Position numbers and translations under genes: made by a program
Source of the DNA: Pomphorhynchus laevis
Lineage: Eukaryota; Acanthocephala; Palaeacanthocephala; Echinorhynchida; Pomphorhynchidae
DNA length: 64,000 nucleotides
NCBI GenBank assembly: GCA_012934845.2
Contig: WNNJ02002083.1
Location: forward strand, 62,001-126,000
Reading direction: 5' to 3'
The notes under the pieces: model-generated
What the model was told of the DNA's origin: nothing
The model's input: only the letters and a program-made list of their open reading frames with translations
The model's database searches: none
In this document: positions 24,401 through 39,100 of the stretch, one piece after another
How positions within the stretch are numbered: the first letter of the stretch is position 1
Layout of the letters: every line of letters starts with the position of its first letter

Positions 24401-27400
24401 GACCTGATGGCTAAAGCTATTATGTAGCAAGCTAAAATACAAGTTAGTCGAACAGATCCGGAAATATCTTACCAAAATGAAATTCAACCGACTACCAACA
24501 AAACGATTTCAATGCATCATTTCAATCTGATGAAGGAGCACTATGTTTATCGTCAATAGAGTGCATGCTGAGGGACGAAACAACGATGATACATGGACGT
24601 CCACTGATGAGTCCTGCCCTGTGGAGTTGTTTGGACAGCATGCTTAATGTCATAAAGCGATTTAATAGCTGAAGCTATTATGTAGCCAGCTAAAATACAA
24701 GTTAGTCGAAGAGGTCTGGAAATATCTTACTTACATGAAATTGAACCGACTACCAACAAGACGATTTCAATGCATCATTTCAATCTGATGGAGGACCACC
24801 ATTTTTATCGTCAATATAGTGCATGCTGAGGGACGAAACAACGATGACACAGGAATGTCCGCTGATGTGTCCCGCCCTGTGGATTTATCTGGACAGCATG
24901 CTTTATGTCGTAATGCGACTTGATAGCTGAAGCTATTATGTAGCTAGCCAAAACACAAGTTAGTCGAAGAGGTCCGGAAATATCTTACTAAAATGACCTA
25001 AACCGACTACCAACAATACGATTTTAATGCATCATTTCAATCTGATGGAGGATTACCATGTTTATCGTTTATATAGTCCATGCTGATGGACGAAACAACG
25101 ATGACATCGGAACGTCAACTGATGTGTATCGCCCTGTGGATTAATCTGGACAGCTTGCTCTGTGTCGTAATGCGACCTGATAGCTTAAGCTATTATGTAG
25201 CCATCCAAAATACAAGTTAGTAATGCCGTCCGGAAATATCTCACCAAAATGAAATCAATCCGATACCCAACAAGACGATTACAATGCATCATATTAATCT
25301 GATAAAGGACCACCATGTTTATCGTCAATATAGTTCATGCTGAGGGACGAAACAACGATGAAACAGGGACGTCCACTGATGGGTTCCGCCCTGTGGAGTT
25401 GCCTGGACAGCATGCTTTTTGTCGTAATGCGACCTGATGACTGAAGCTATTATGTAGACAGCTAAAATACAAGTTAGTCGAACAGAGTCGGAAATATCTA
25501 ACCAAAATGAAATTCAACCGACTACCAACAAAACGATTTCAATGCATCATTTCAATCTGATGGAGGACCACTATGTTTATCGTCAATAGGGTGCATGCTG
25601 AGGGACGAAACAACTATGATACATGGACGCTCACTGATGAGTCCTGCCCTGTGGAGTTGTTTGGACATCATGCTTAATGTCATAAAGCGATTTAATAGCT
25701 AAAGCTATTATGTAGCCAGCTAAAATACATGTTAGTCGAAGAGGTCTAGAAATATCTCACTAACATGAAATTCAACCGACTACCAACAAGACAATTTCAA
25801 TGCATTATTTCAATCTGATGGAGGACCACCATTTTTATCGTCAATATAGTGCATGCTGAGGGACGAAACAACGATGACATAGGAATGTCCGCTGATGTGT
25901 CCCGCCCTGTGGATTTATCTGGACAGCATGCTTTATGTCGTAATGCGACCTGATGGCTGAAGCTATTATGTAGCCAGCTAAAATACAAGTTAGTCGAACA
26001 GATCCGGAAATATCTCACCAAAATGAAATTCAACCGACTACCAACAAGACGATTTCAATGCATCATTTCAATCTGATGGAGGACCACCATGTTTATCGTC
26101 AATATAGTGCATGCTGAGGGACGAAACAACGATGATACAGGGACGTCCACTGATGAGTCCCGCCCTGTGAGTTGTCTGGACAGCATGCTTTATGTCGTAA
26201 TGCGACCTGATGACTGAAGCTTTTATGTTGCCATATAAAATACAAGTGAGTCGAAGCGGTCGTGAAATATTTCACTAAAATGAAATTTAACCGACTATCA
26301 ACAAGACGATTTCAATGCATCATTACAATCTGATGGAATACCACCATGTTTATCGTCAATAACGTGCATGAAGAAGGACGAAACAACGATGATACAGAGA
26401 CGTCCACTGATGAGTCCTGCCTTGTGGAGTTGTCTAGACAGCATGCTTTATGTCGTAATGCGACGTGATATCTGAAGCTTTAATTTAGCCAGCTAAAATA
26501 CAAGTTAGTCGAAGAGATCTGGAAATATCTCCCTTAAATGAAATTCAACCGACTACCAACAAGACGATTTCAATGCATCATTTCAAACTGATGGAGGATT
26601 ACCATGTTTATCGTTTATATAGTCCATGCTGAGGGACGAAACAACGATTACATAGGAACGTCAACTGATGTGTCCCGCCCTGTGGATTTGTCTGGACAGC
26701 ATGCTTTATGTCGTTATGAGACCTGATAGCTGAAGCTATTATGTAGCCACCAAAAATACAAGTTAGTCATGCGGTCCGGAAACATCTCTCTAAAATTAAA
26801 TTCAACCGACTAACAACACGACGATTTCAATGCATTATTTCAATATGATAAAGGACCACCATGGTTATCGTCAATATAGTGCATGCTGAGGGACGAAACA
26901 ACGATAATACAGTGACGTCCACTGATGAGTCTTGCCCTGTGGAGTTGTCTAGACAGCATGCTTTATGTCGTAATGCGACCTGATAGCTAAAGCTATTTTG
27001 TAGCCAGCTAAAATACAAGTTAGACGAAGAGGTCCGGAAATATCTTACTAACATGAAATTTAACAGACTACCAACAAGACGATTTTAATGAATCATTTTA
27101 ATTTGATAGAAGGCACCATGTTTATCGTCAATATAGTGCATACTAAGGGACGAAACAACGATGATACAGTGACGTCCACTGATGATTCGCGCCCTGTGAT
27201 GTTGTTTGGACAGCATGCTTAATGTCATGATGCGACCTAATTGCTGAAGCTATTATGTAGCCAGCTAAATTACACGTTAGTTGAAGACGTCCGAAAATAT
27301 CTTACAAACATGAAATTCAACCGGCTACCAACAAGACGATTTCAATGCATCACTTCTATCTGATGGAGGACACCATGTTTATCGTTAAAAGAGTGCATGC

Positions 27401-28629
27401 TGAGGAACGAAACAGCGGTGATACAGGGACGTCCACTGATGGGTTCCGCCCTGTCGCGTTATCTAGACGGCATGCTATATGTCGTAATCCGACGAGATAG
27501 CTGAAGCTTTTATGTAGCCAGCAAAAATTCAAGTTAGTCGAAGAGGTCCAGAAATATCTCTCTAAAATGAAATTAAACCGACTAACAACAAGATGATTAT
27601 AATGCATCATTTCAATCTGATAAAGGACCACCATGTTTATCGTCAATATAGTGCATGGTGAGAGACGAAACAACGATGATACAGGGACGTCCACTGATGA
27701 GTCTCGCCCTGTGGAGTTGTCTGGACAGCATGCTTTATATCGTAATGCGACCTAATAGCTGAAGCTATTATGTATCCAGCCAAAATACAAGTTAGTCGAA
27801 GCGGTCGTGAAATATGTCACTAAAATGAAATTTAACCGACTATCAACAAGACGATTTCAATGCATCTTTTCAATCTGATGGAGGACCACCATGTTTATCG
27901 TCAATATAGTGCATGCTGAAAGATGAAACAACGATAGTACAGGGAAGTCCACTGATGAGTCCTGCCTTGTGGAGTTGTCTAGACTGCATGCATTATGTCG
28001 TAATGCGACGTGATAGCTGAAGCTTTTATGTAGCCAGCTAATATCCAAGTTAGTCGAAGAAGTCTAAAAATATCTAACCAAAATGAAATTCAATTGACTA
28101 CTAACAAAACGATTTCAATGCATCATTTCAATCTGATGGAGGACCACTATGTTTATCGTCAATAGGGTGCATGCTGAGGGACGAAACAACGATGATACAT
28201 GGACGTCCACTGATGAGTCCTGCCCTGTGGAGTTGTTTGGACAGCATGCTTAATGTCATAAAGCGATTTAATAGCTGAAGGTATTATGTAGTCAGCTAAA
28301 ATACAAGTCAGTCGAAGAGTTCTAGAAATATCTCACTTACATGAAATTCAACCGACTACCAACAAGACGATTTCAATGCATCATTTCAATCTGATGGAGG
28401 ACTACCATTTTTATCGTCAATATAGTGCATGCTGAGGGACGAAACAACGATGACATAGGAATGTCCGCTGATGTGTTTCGCCCTGTGGATTTATCTGGAC
28501 AGCATGCTTTATGTCGTAATTCGACCTGATAACTGAAGCTATTATGTAGCCAGCAAAACACAAGTTAGTCGAAGAGGTCCGGAAATATCTTACTAAAATG
28601 AAACTCAAACGACTACCAACAAGACGATT
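21412..28629 (+). repeat. mixed B, A, E, E', D, F and C units
   Basis: About 28 units. B then A then E then E' occupy 21.4-22.4 kb. A hybrid near 22.7 kb joins a D-type left half (CCATGTTTTCGTCAATATGG) to a B-type right half (GACATAGGAATGTCC). A-E-E'-F recurs at 22.96-23.8 kb. A D-M4-M5-B block at 24.0-25.0 kb copies cassette iii. An F/F' pair lies at 25.0-25.5 kb and A-E' at 26.0-26.6 kb. The block from about 26.8 to 28.1 kb is related to 44.3-45.6 kb. C and B units end the segment. Confidence 0.85.
26810..28080 (+). repeat. five-unit block related to 44.3-45.6 kb
   Basis: Equal marks lie at 26,827, 27,356 and 27,857 here and at 44,345, 44,860 and 45,376 in the second copy. Offsets are 17,518, 17,504 and 17,519 bp, so small indels have accumulated. 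Shared private features are GTTAGACGAAGAGGTCCG, the G unit GTGATGTTGTTTGG, TCGCGTTATCTAGAC and the unusual GTGCATGGTG. The copies differ visibly more than the 6.2-kb duplication, so this is an older event. Confidence 0.8.
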
Positions 28630-29942
28630 TCAATGCATCATTTCAATCTGATGGAGGACCACCATGTCTATCGTCAATATAGTGCATGCTGAGAGACGAA
28701 ACAACGATGATACAGGGACGTCCACTGATGAGACCCGCCCTGTGGAGTTGTCTGGACAGCATGCTTTATGTCGTAATGCGACCTGATGACTGAAGCTATT
28801 ATGTTGCCAGCTAATATACAAGTTAGTCGAACAGATCCGGAAATATCTCACCACAATGAAATTCAACCGACTACCAACAAGACGATTTCAATGCATCATT
28901 TCAATCTGATGGAGAACCACCATGTTTATCGTAATAGAGTGCATGCTGAGGGACGAAACAAGGATGATACAGGGACGTCCACTAATGAGGTGCGCTCTGT
29001 TTAGTTGTCTGGACAGCATGCTTTGTGTCGTAATGCGACCTAATAGCTGAAGCTATTATGTAGCCAGGTAAAATACAAGTTATTCGAAGAGGTCGTGAAA
29101 TATTTCACTAAAATAAATTTAACCGACTATCAACAAGACGATTTTAATGCATCATTACAATCTGATGGAGGACCACCATGTTTATGGTCAATAACGTGCA
29201 TGAAGAAGGACGAAACAACGTTGATACAGAGACGTCTATTGATGAGTCCTGCCTTGTGGAGTTGTCTAGACAGCATGCTTTATGTCGTAATGCGACGTGA
29301 TATCTGAAGTTTTAATTTAGCCAGCTAAAATACAAGTTAGTCGAAGAGATCTGGAAATATCTCCCTCAAATGAAATTCAACCGACTACCAACAAGACGAT
29401 TTCAATGCATCATTTCAATCTGATGGAGGATTACCATGTTTATCGTTTATATAGTCCATGCTGAGGGACGAAACAACTATGACATCGGAACGTCAACTGA
29501 TGTGTCCCGCCCTGTGGATTTATCTGGACAGCATGCTTTATGTCGTAATGCGACCTGATAGCTGAAGCTATTATGTAGCTAGCCAAAATACAAGTTAGTA
29601 ATGCGGTCCGGAAATATCTCACTAAAATGAAATCAAACCGACTACCAACAAGACGATTACAATGCAACATTTCAATCTGATAAAGGACCACCATGTTTAT
29701 CGTCAATATAGTGCATGCTGAGGGACGAAACAACGATGATACAGGGACGTTTACTGATGGGTTCCGATATGTGGAGATGTCTGAACAGCATGCTTTATGT
29801 CGTAATGCGACCTGATGGCTGAAGCTATTATGTAGTTAGCTAAAATACAAGTTAGTCGAACAGATCCGGAAATATCTAACCAAAATGAAATTCAACCGAC
29901 TACCAACAAAACGATTTCAATGCATCATTTCAATCTGATAAA
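28630..29942 (+). repeat. A-E-E'-F-F' cassette, copy near 28.6 kb
   Basis: A (28.63 kb), E (28.9 kb, GTGCGCTCTGTTTAG), E' (29.15 kb, GTTTATGGTCAATAACG) and F/F' (29.4-29.73 kb) match 30.95-32.05 kb at an offset of 2,319-2,320 bp. Shared rare marks include ACAACGTTGATACAGAG, GACGTCTATTGATGAG and TCTGAAGTTTTAATTTAGC. The same series reappears in copy 2 of the large duplication at about 37.1-38.2 kb. Confidence 0.85.
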
Positions 29943-32900
29943 GGACCACCATGTTTATCGTCAATATAGTGCATGCTGAGGGACGAAACAACGATGATAC
30001 AGGGACGTCCACTGATGGGTTCCGCCATGTGGAGTTTTCTGGACAGCATGCTTTATGTCGTAATGCGACCTGATGGCTGAAGCTATTATGTAGCCAGCTA
30101 AAATACAAGTTAGTCGAACAGATCCGGAAATATCTAACCAAAATGAAATTCAACCGACTACCAACAAAACGATTTTAATGCATCATTTCAATCTGATAAA
30201 GGACCACAATGTTTATCGTCAATAAAGTGCATGCTGAGGGACGAAACAACGATGATACAGGGACGTCCACTGATGGGTTCCGCCATGTGGAGTTGTCTGT
30301 ACAGCATGCTTTATGTCGTAATGCGACCTGATTGCTGAAGCTATTATGTAGCCAGCTCAAGTACAAGTTAGTCGAACAGATCCGGAAATATCTAACCAAA
30401 ATGAAATTCAACCGACTACCAACAAAACGATTTCAATGCATCATTTCAATCTGATAAAGGACCACCATGTTTATCGTCAATATAGTGCATGCTGAGGGAC
30501 GAAACAACGATGATACAGGGACGTCCACTGATGGGTTCCGCCATGTGGAGTTGTCTGGACAGCATGCTTTATGTCGTAATGCGACTTGATGACTGAAGCT
30601 ATTATGTTGCCAGCTTAAATACAAGTTAGTCGAACAGATCCGGAAATATCTCACTAAAATGAAATCAAACCGACTACCAACAAGAAGATTACAATGCATC
30701 ATTTCAATCTGATAAAGGACCACCATGTTGATCGTCAATATAGTGCATGCTGAGGGACGAAACAACGATGATACAGGGACGTCCACTGATGGGCTCCGCC
30801 ATGTGGAGTTGTCTGGACAGCATGCTTTATGTCGTAATACGACCTGATGGCTGAAGCTATTATGTAGCCAGCTAAAATTCAAGTTAGTCGAACAGATCAG
30901 GAAATATCTTACTAAAATGAAACTCAACCGACTACCAACAAGACGATTTCAATGCATCATTTTAATCTGATGGAGGACCACCATGTTTATCGTCGATAAA
31001 GTGCATGCTGAGGGACCAAACAACGATGATACAGGGACGTCCACTGATGAGTCCCCCCCTGTGGAGTTGTCAGGACAGCATGCATTATGTCGTAATTCGA
31101 CCTGATGACTGAAGCTATTATGTTGCCAGCTAAAATACAAGTTAGTCGAACAGATCCGGAAATATCTCACCAAAATGAAATTCAACCGACTACCAACAAG
31201 ACGATTTCAATGCATCATTTCAATCTGATGGAAAACCACCATGTTTATCGTAAAAAAATGCATGCTGAGGGACGAAACAAGGATGATACAGGGACGTCTA
31301 CTAATGAGGTTCTCTCTGTTTAGTTGTCTGGACAGCATGCTTTGTGTCGTAATGCGACCTAATAGCTGAAGCTAATATGTAGCCAGCTAAACTACAAGTT
31401 AGTCGAAGCGGTCGTGAAATATTTCACTAAAATGAAATTTAACCGACTATCAACAAGACGATTTCAATGCATCATTACAATCTGATGGAGGACCACCATG
31501 TTTATGGTCAATAACGTGCATGAAGAAGGACGAAACAACGTTGATACAGAGACGTCTATTGATGAGTCCTGCCTTGTGGAGTTGTCTAGACAGCATGCTT
31601 TATGTCGTAATGCGACGTGATATCTGAAGTTTTAATTTAGCCAGCTAAAATACAAGTTAGTCGAAGAGATCTGGAAATATCTCCCTCAAATGAAATTCAA
31701 CCGACTACCAACAAGACGATTTCAATGCATCATTTCAATCTGATGGAGGATTACCATGTTTATCGTTTATATAGTCCATGCTGAGGGACGAAACAACGAT
31801 TACATAGGAACGTCAACTGATGTGTCCTGTCCTGTGGATTTATCTGGACAGCATGCTTTATGTCGTAATGCGACCTGATAGCTGAAGCTATTATGTAGCT
31901 AGCCAAAATACAAGTTAGTAATGCGGTCCGGAAATATCTCACTAAAATGAAATCAAACCGACTACCAACAAGACGATTACAATGCATCATTTCAATCTGA
32001 TAAAGGACCACCATGTTTATCGTCAATATAGTGCATGCTGAGGGACGAAACAACGATGATAAAGGGACGTCCACTAATGGGTTCCGCCATTTGGAGTTGT
32101 CTGTACAGCATGCTTTATGTCGTAATGCGACCTGATGGCTAAAGCTATTATGTAGTTAGCTAAAATAAAAGTTAGTCGAACTGATCCGGAAATATCTAAC
32201 CAAAATGAAATTCACCTGATTTCCAACAAAACGATTTCAATGCATCATTTCAATCTGATGGAGGACCACTATGTTTATCGTCAATAGGGTGCATGCTGAG
32301 GGACGAAACAACGATGATACAGGGACGTCTACTGATTGGTTCCGCCATGTGGAGTTGTCTGGAGAGCATGCTTTATGTCGTAATGCGACTTGATGACTGA
32401 AGCTATTATGTTGCCAGCTAAAATACAAGTTAGTCGAACAGATCCGGAAATATCTCACTAAAATAAAATCAAACCGACTACCAACAAGACGATTACAATG
32501 CATCATTTCAATCTGATAAAGGACCACCATGTTGATCGTCAATATAGTGCATGCTGAGGGACGAAACAACGATGATACAGGGACGTCCACTGATGGGCTC
32601 CGCCATGTGGAGTTGTCTGGACAGCATGCTTTATGTCGTAATACGACCTGATGGCTGAAGCTATTATGTAGCCAGCTAAAATTCAAGTTAGTCGAACAGT
32701 TCCGGAAATATCTTACTAAAATGAAACTCAACCGACTACCAACAAGACGATTTCAATGCATCATTTCAATCTGATGGAGGACCACCATGTTTATCGTCAA
32801 TATATTGCATGCTGAGGGACGAAACAACGATGATACAGGGACGTCCACTGATAAGAACCGCCCTGTGGAGTTGTCTGGACAGCATGCTTTATGTCGTAAT

Positions 32901-35900
32901 GCGACCTGATGACTGAAGCTATTATGTTGCCAGCTAAAATACCAGTTAGTCGAACAGATCCGGAAATATCTGACCAAAATGAAATTTAACCGACTACCAA
33001 CAAGACGATTTCATTGCATCATTTCAATCTGATGAAAAACCACCATGTTTATCGTAATAGAGTGCATGCTGAGGGACGAAACAAGGATGATACAGGGACG
33101 TCCACTAATGAGGTGCGCTCTGTTTAGTTGTCTGGACAGCATGCTTTGTGTCGTAATGCGACCTAATAGCTAAAGCTATTATGTAGCCAGTTAAAATACA
33201 AGTAAGTCGAAGCTGTCGTGAAATATTTCACAAAAAATAAATTAAACCGACTATCAACATGACGATTTTAATGCATCATTACAATCTGATGGAGGACCAC
33301 CATGTTTATCGTCAATAACGTGCATGAAGAAGGACGAAACAACGATGATACAGAGACGTCCACTGATGAGTCCTGCCTTGTGGAGTTGTCTAGACAGCAT
33401 GCCTTATGTCGTAATGCGACGTGATAGCTGAAGCTTTTATGTAGCCAGCTAAAATACAAGTTAATCGAAGAGGTCTGGAAATATCTCCCTTAAATGAAAT
33501 TCAACCGACTACCAACAAGACGATTTCAATGCATCATTTCAATCCTATGGAGGATTACCATGTTTATCGTTTATATAGTCCATGCTGAGAGACGAAACAA
33601 CCATGCGTCGGAACGTCCACTGATGTGTCCCGCCCTGTGGATTTGTCTGGACAGCATGCTTTATGTCGTAATGCTACCTGATAGCTGAAGCTTTTATGTA
33701 GTTAGTCAAAATACAAGTTAGTTATGCGGTCCAGAAATATCTCACTAAAATGAAATCAAGCCGACTACCAACAAGTCGATTACAATGCATCATTTCAATC
33801 TGATAAAGGACCACCATGTTTTTCGTCAATATAGTGCATGCTGAGGGACGAAACAACGATGATACAGGGACGTCTACTGATGGGTTCCGCCATTTGGAGT
33901 TGTCTGGACAGCATGCTTTATGTCGTAATGCGACATGATGACTGAAGCTATTATGTTTCCAGCTAAAATACAAGTTAGTCGACAGATCCGGAAATATCTC
34001 ACTAAAATGAAATCAAACCGACTACCAACAAGACGATTACAATGCATCAATTCAATCTGATAAAGGACCACCATGTTTATCGTCAATATAGTGCATGCTG
34101 AGGGACGAAACAACGATGATACATGGACGCCCACTGATGAGTCCTGCCCTGTGGAGTTGTTTAGGCAGCATGCCTGATGTCATAAAGCGATTTAATAGCT
34201 GAAGCTATTATGTAGCCACCTAAAATACAAGTAAGTCGAAGAGGTCTAGAAATATCTCACTTACATTAAATTCAACCGACTACCAACAAGACGATTTCAA
34301 TGCATTATTTCAATCTGATGGAGGACCACCATTTTTATCGTCAATATAGTGCATGCTGATGGACGAAACAACGATGACATAGGAATGTCCGCTGATGTGT
34401 CATGCCCTGTGGATTTATCTGGACAGCATGCTTTATGTCGTAATGCGACCTGATAGCTGAAGCTATTATGTAGCCAGCCAAAACACAAGTTAGTCGAAGA
34501 GGTCCGGAAATATCTTACTAAAATGAAACTCAACCGACTACCAACAAGACGATTTCAATGCATCATTTAAATCTGATGGAGGACCACCATGTTTATCGTC
34601 AATATAGTGCATGCTGAGGGACGAAACAACGATGATACAGAGACGTCCACTGATGAGTCCCCCCTTGTGGAGTTGTCTGGACAGCATGCATTATGTCGTA
34701 ATGCGACCTGATGACTGAAGCTATTATGTTGCCAGCTAAAATACATGTTAGTCGAACAGATCCGAAATATCTCACCAAAATGAAATTCAACCGACTACCA
34801 ACAAAACGATTTCAATGCATCATTTCAATCTGATAAAGGATTACCATGTTTATCGTCAATATAGTGCATGCTGAGGGACGAAACAACGATGATACAGGGA
34901 CGTCCACTGATAAGTTCCGATATGTGGAGTTGTCTGAACAGCATGCTTTATGTCGTAATGCGACCTGATGGCTGAAACTATTATGTAGCCAGCTAAAATA
35001 CAAGTTAGTCGAACAGATCCGGAAATATCTAACCAAAATGAAATTCAACCGACTACCAACAAAACGATTTCAATGCATCATTTCAATCTGATAAAGGACC
35101 ACCATGTTTATCGTCAATATAGTGCATGCTGAGGGACGAAACAACGATGATACAGGGACGTCCACTGATGGGTTCCGCCCTGTGGAGTTGTCTGGACAGC
35201 ATGCTTTTTGTCTTAATGCGACGTGATAGCTAAAGCTTTCATGTAGCCACCAAAAATACAAGTTAGTCGAAGAGTTCCAGAAATATCTCTCTAAAATTAA
35301 ATTCAAGCGATTAACAACAAGACGATTTTAATGCATCATTTCAATCTGATGGAGGACCACTATGTTTATCGTCAATAGGGTGCATGCTGAGGGACGAAAC
35401 AACGATGATACATGGACGCCCACTGATGAGTCCTGCCCTGTTGAGTTGTTTGGACAGCATGCCTAAAATCATAAAGCGATTTAATAGCTGAAGCTATTAT
35501 GTAGCCAGCTAATATACAAGTTAGTCGAAGAGGTCTAGAAATATCTCATTTACATGAAATTAAACCGACTACCAACAAGACGATTTCAATGCATTATTTC
35601 AATCTGATGGAGGACCACCATGTTTATCGTCAATATAGTGCATGCTGAGGGACGAAACAACGATGATACAGGGACGTCCACTGATGGGTTCCGCCATGTG
35701 GAGTTTTCTGGACAGCATGCTTTATGTCGTAATGCGACCTGATGGCTGAAGCTATTATGTAGCCAGCTAAAATACAAGTTAGTCGAACAGATCCGGAAAT
35801 ATCTAACCAAAATGAAATTCAACCGACTACCAACAAGACGATTTCAATGCATCATTTCAATCTGATGGAAAACCACCATGTTTATCGTAAAAAAATGCAT

Positions 35901-36126
35901 GCTGAGGGACGAAACAAGGATGATACAGGGACGTCTACTAATGAGGTTCTCTCTGTTTAGTTGTCTGGACAGCATGCTTTGTGTCGTAATGCGACCTAAT
36001 AGCTGAAGCTAATATGTAGCCAGCTAAACTACAAGTTAGTCGAAGCGGTCGTGAAATATTTCACTAAAATGAAATTTAACCGACTATCAACAAGACGATT
36101 TCAATGCATCATTTCAATCTGATGGA
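29943..36126 (+). repeat. 24-unit tandem duplication, copy 1 (6,184 bp)
   Basis: The sequence from about 29,943 repeats at a constant offset of 6,184 bp up to about 35,612/41,796. I found two differences: T32369 versus A38553 and T32805 versus G38989. Even private changes are shared, such as CCCCCCCTGTGG, GTAAAAAAATGCATGC, CAACCATGCGTCGGAACG and GTTAGTCGACAGATCC. The end of copy 1 (35,613-36,126) has no counterpart after copy 2. It holds a repeat of the 29.94-kb unit (private mark GAGTTTTCTGGACAGC) followed by a repeat of the E unit at 31.2 kb. Confidence 0.93.
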
Positions 36127-39100
36127 GGACCACCATGTTTATCGTCAATATAGTGCATGCTGAGGGACGAAACAACGATGATACAGGGACGTCCACTGAT
36201 GGGTTCCGCCATGTGGAGTTTTCTGGACAGCATGCTTTATGTCGTAATGCGACCTGATGGCTGAAGCTATTATGTAGCCAGCTAAAATACAAGTTAGTCG
36301 AACAGATCCGGAAATATCTAACCAAAATGAAATTCAACCGACTACCAACAAAACGATTTTAATGCATCATTTCAATCTGATAAAGGACCACAATGTTTAT
36401 CGTCAATAAAGTGCATGCTGAGGGACGAAACAACGATGATACAGGGACGTCCACTGATGGGTTCCGCCATGTGGAGTTGTCTGTACAGCATGCTTTATGT
36501 CGTAATGCGACCTGATTGCTGAAGCTATTATGTAGCCAGCTCAAGTACAAGTTAGTCGAACAGATCCGGAAATATCTAACCAAAATGAAATTCAACCGAC
36601 TACCAACAAAACGATTTCAATGCATCATTTCAATCTGATAAAGGACCACCATGTTTATCGTCAATATAGTGCATGCTGAGGGACGAAACAACGATGATAC
36701 AGGGACGTCCACTGATGGGTTCCGCCATGTGGAGTTGTCTGGACAGCATGCTTTATGTCGTAATGCGACTTGATGACTGAAGCTATTATGTTGCCAGCTT
36801 AAATACAAGTTAGTCGAACAGATCCGGAAATATCTCACTAAAATGAAATCAAACCGACTACCAACAAGAAGATTACAATGCATCATTTCAATCTGATAAA
36901 GGACCACCATGTTGATCGTCAATATAGTGCATGCTGAGGGACGAAACAACGATGATACAGGGACGTCCACTGATGGGCTCCGCCATGTGGAGTTGTCTGG
37001 ACAGCATGCTTTATGTCGTAATACGACCTGATGGCTGAAGCTATTATGTAGCCAGCTAAAATTCAAGTTAGTCGAACAGATCAGGAAATATCTTACTAAA
37101 ATGAAACTCAACCGACTACCAACAAGACGATTTCAATGCATCATTTTAATCTGATGGAGGACCACCATGTTTATCGTCGATAAAGTGCATGCTGAGGGAC
37201 CAAACAACGATGATACAGGGACGTCCACTGATGAGTCCCCCCCTGTGGAGTTGTCAGGACAGCATGCATTATGTCGTAATTCGACCTGATGACTGAAGCT
37301 ATTATGTTGCCAGCTAAAATACAAGTTAGTCGAACAGATCCGGAAATATCTCACCAAAATGAAATTCAACCGACTACCAACAAGACGATTTCAATGCATC
37401 ATTTCAATCTGATGGAAAACCACCATGTTTATCGTAAAAAAATGCATGCTGAGGGACGAAACAAGGATGATACAGGGACGTCTACTAATGAGGTTCTCTC
37501 TGTTTAGTTGTCTGGACAGCATGCTTTGTGTCGTAATGCGACCTAATAGCTGAAGCTAATATGTAGCCAGCTAAACTACAAGTTAGTCGAAGCGGTCGTG
37601 AAATATTTCACTAAAATGAAATTTAACCGACTATCAACAAGACGATTTCAATGCATCATTACAATCTGATGGAGGACCACCATGTTTATGGTCAATAACG
37701 TGCATGAAGAAGGACGAAACAACGTTGATACAGAGACGTCTATTGATGAGTCCTGCCTTGTGGAGTTGTCTAGACAGCATGCTTTATGTCGTAATGCGAC
37801 GTGATATCTGAAGTTTTAATTTAGCCAGCTAAAATACAAGTTAGTCGAAGAGATCTGGAAATATCTCCCTCAAATGAAATTCAACCGACTACCAACAAGA
37901 CGATTTCAATGCATCATTTCAATCTGATGGAGGATTACCATGTTTATCGTTTATATAGTCCATGCTGAGGGACGAAACAACGATTACATAGGAACGTCAA
38001 CTGATGTGTCCTGTCCTGTGGATTTATCTGGACAGCATGCTTTATGTCGTAATGCGACCTGATAGCTGAAGCTATTATGTAGCTAGCCAAAATACAAGTT
38101 AGTAATGCGGTCCGGAAATATCTCACTAAAATGAAATCAAACCGACTACCAACAAGACGATTACAATGCATCATTTCAATCTGATAAAGGACCACCATGT
38201 TTATCGTCAATATAGTGCATGCTGAGGGACGAAACAACGATGATAAAGGGACGTCCACTAATGGGTTCCGCCATTTGGAGTTGTCTGTACAGCATGCTTT
38301 ATGTCGTAATGCGACCTGATGGCTAAAGCTATTATGTAGTTAGCTAAAATAAAAGTTAGTCGAACTGATCCGGAAATATCTAACCAAAATGAAATTCACC
38401 TGATTTCCAACAAAACGATTTCAATGCATCATTTCAATCTGATGGAGGACCACTATGTTTATCGTCAATAGGGTGCATGCTGAGGGACGAAACAACGATG
38501 ATACAGGGACGTCTACTGATTGGTTCCGCCATGTGGAGTTGTCTGGAGAGCAAGCTTTATGTCGTAATGCGACTTGATGACTGAAGCTATTATGTTGCCA
38601 GCTAAAATACAAGTTAGTCGAACAGATCCGGAAATATCTCACTAAAATAAAATCAAACCGACTACCAACAAGACGATTACAATGCATCATTTCAATCTGA
38701 TAAAGGACCACCATGTTGATCGTCAATATAGTGCATGCTGAGGGACGAAACAACGATGATACAGGGACGTCCACTGATGGGCTCCGCCATGTGGAGTTGT
38801 CTGGACAGCATGCTTTATGTCGTAATACGACCTGATGGCTGAAGCTATTATGTAGCCAGCTAAAATTCAAGTTAGTCGAACAGTTCCGGAAATATCTTAC
38901 TAAAATGAAACTCAACCGACTACCAACAAGACGATTTCAATGCATCATTTCAATCTGATGGAGGACCACCATGTTTATCGTCAATATAGTGCATGCTGAG
39001 GGACGAAACAACGATGATACAGGGACGTCCACTGATAAGAACCGCCCTGTGGAGTTGTCTGGACAGCATGCTTTATGTCGTAATGCGACCTGATGACTGA

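Noticed and set aside
30433-37369. Open frames of 78-164 codons on the minus strand (start MNFILVRYF) as protein genes
   Set aside because: They repeat with every satellite unit, have no start context or known domain, are broken in many units by ordinary changes, and follow from one open frame in a 258-base unit.
37289-37507. Plus-strand open frames of 60-87 codons (for example MTEAIMLP..., MKYFTKINL...)
   Set aside because: They are fragments of other frames of the same satellite unit, limited to particular subfamilies, with no independent support.
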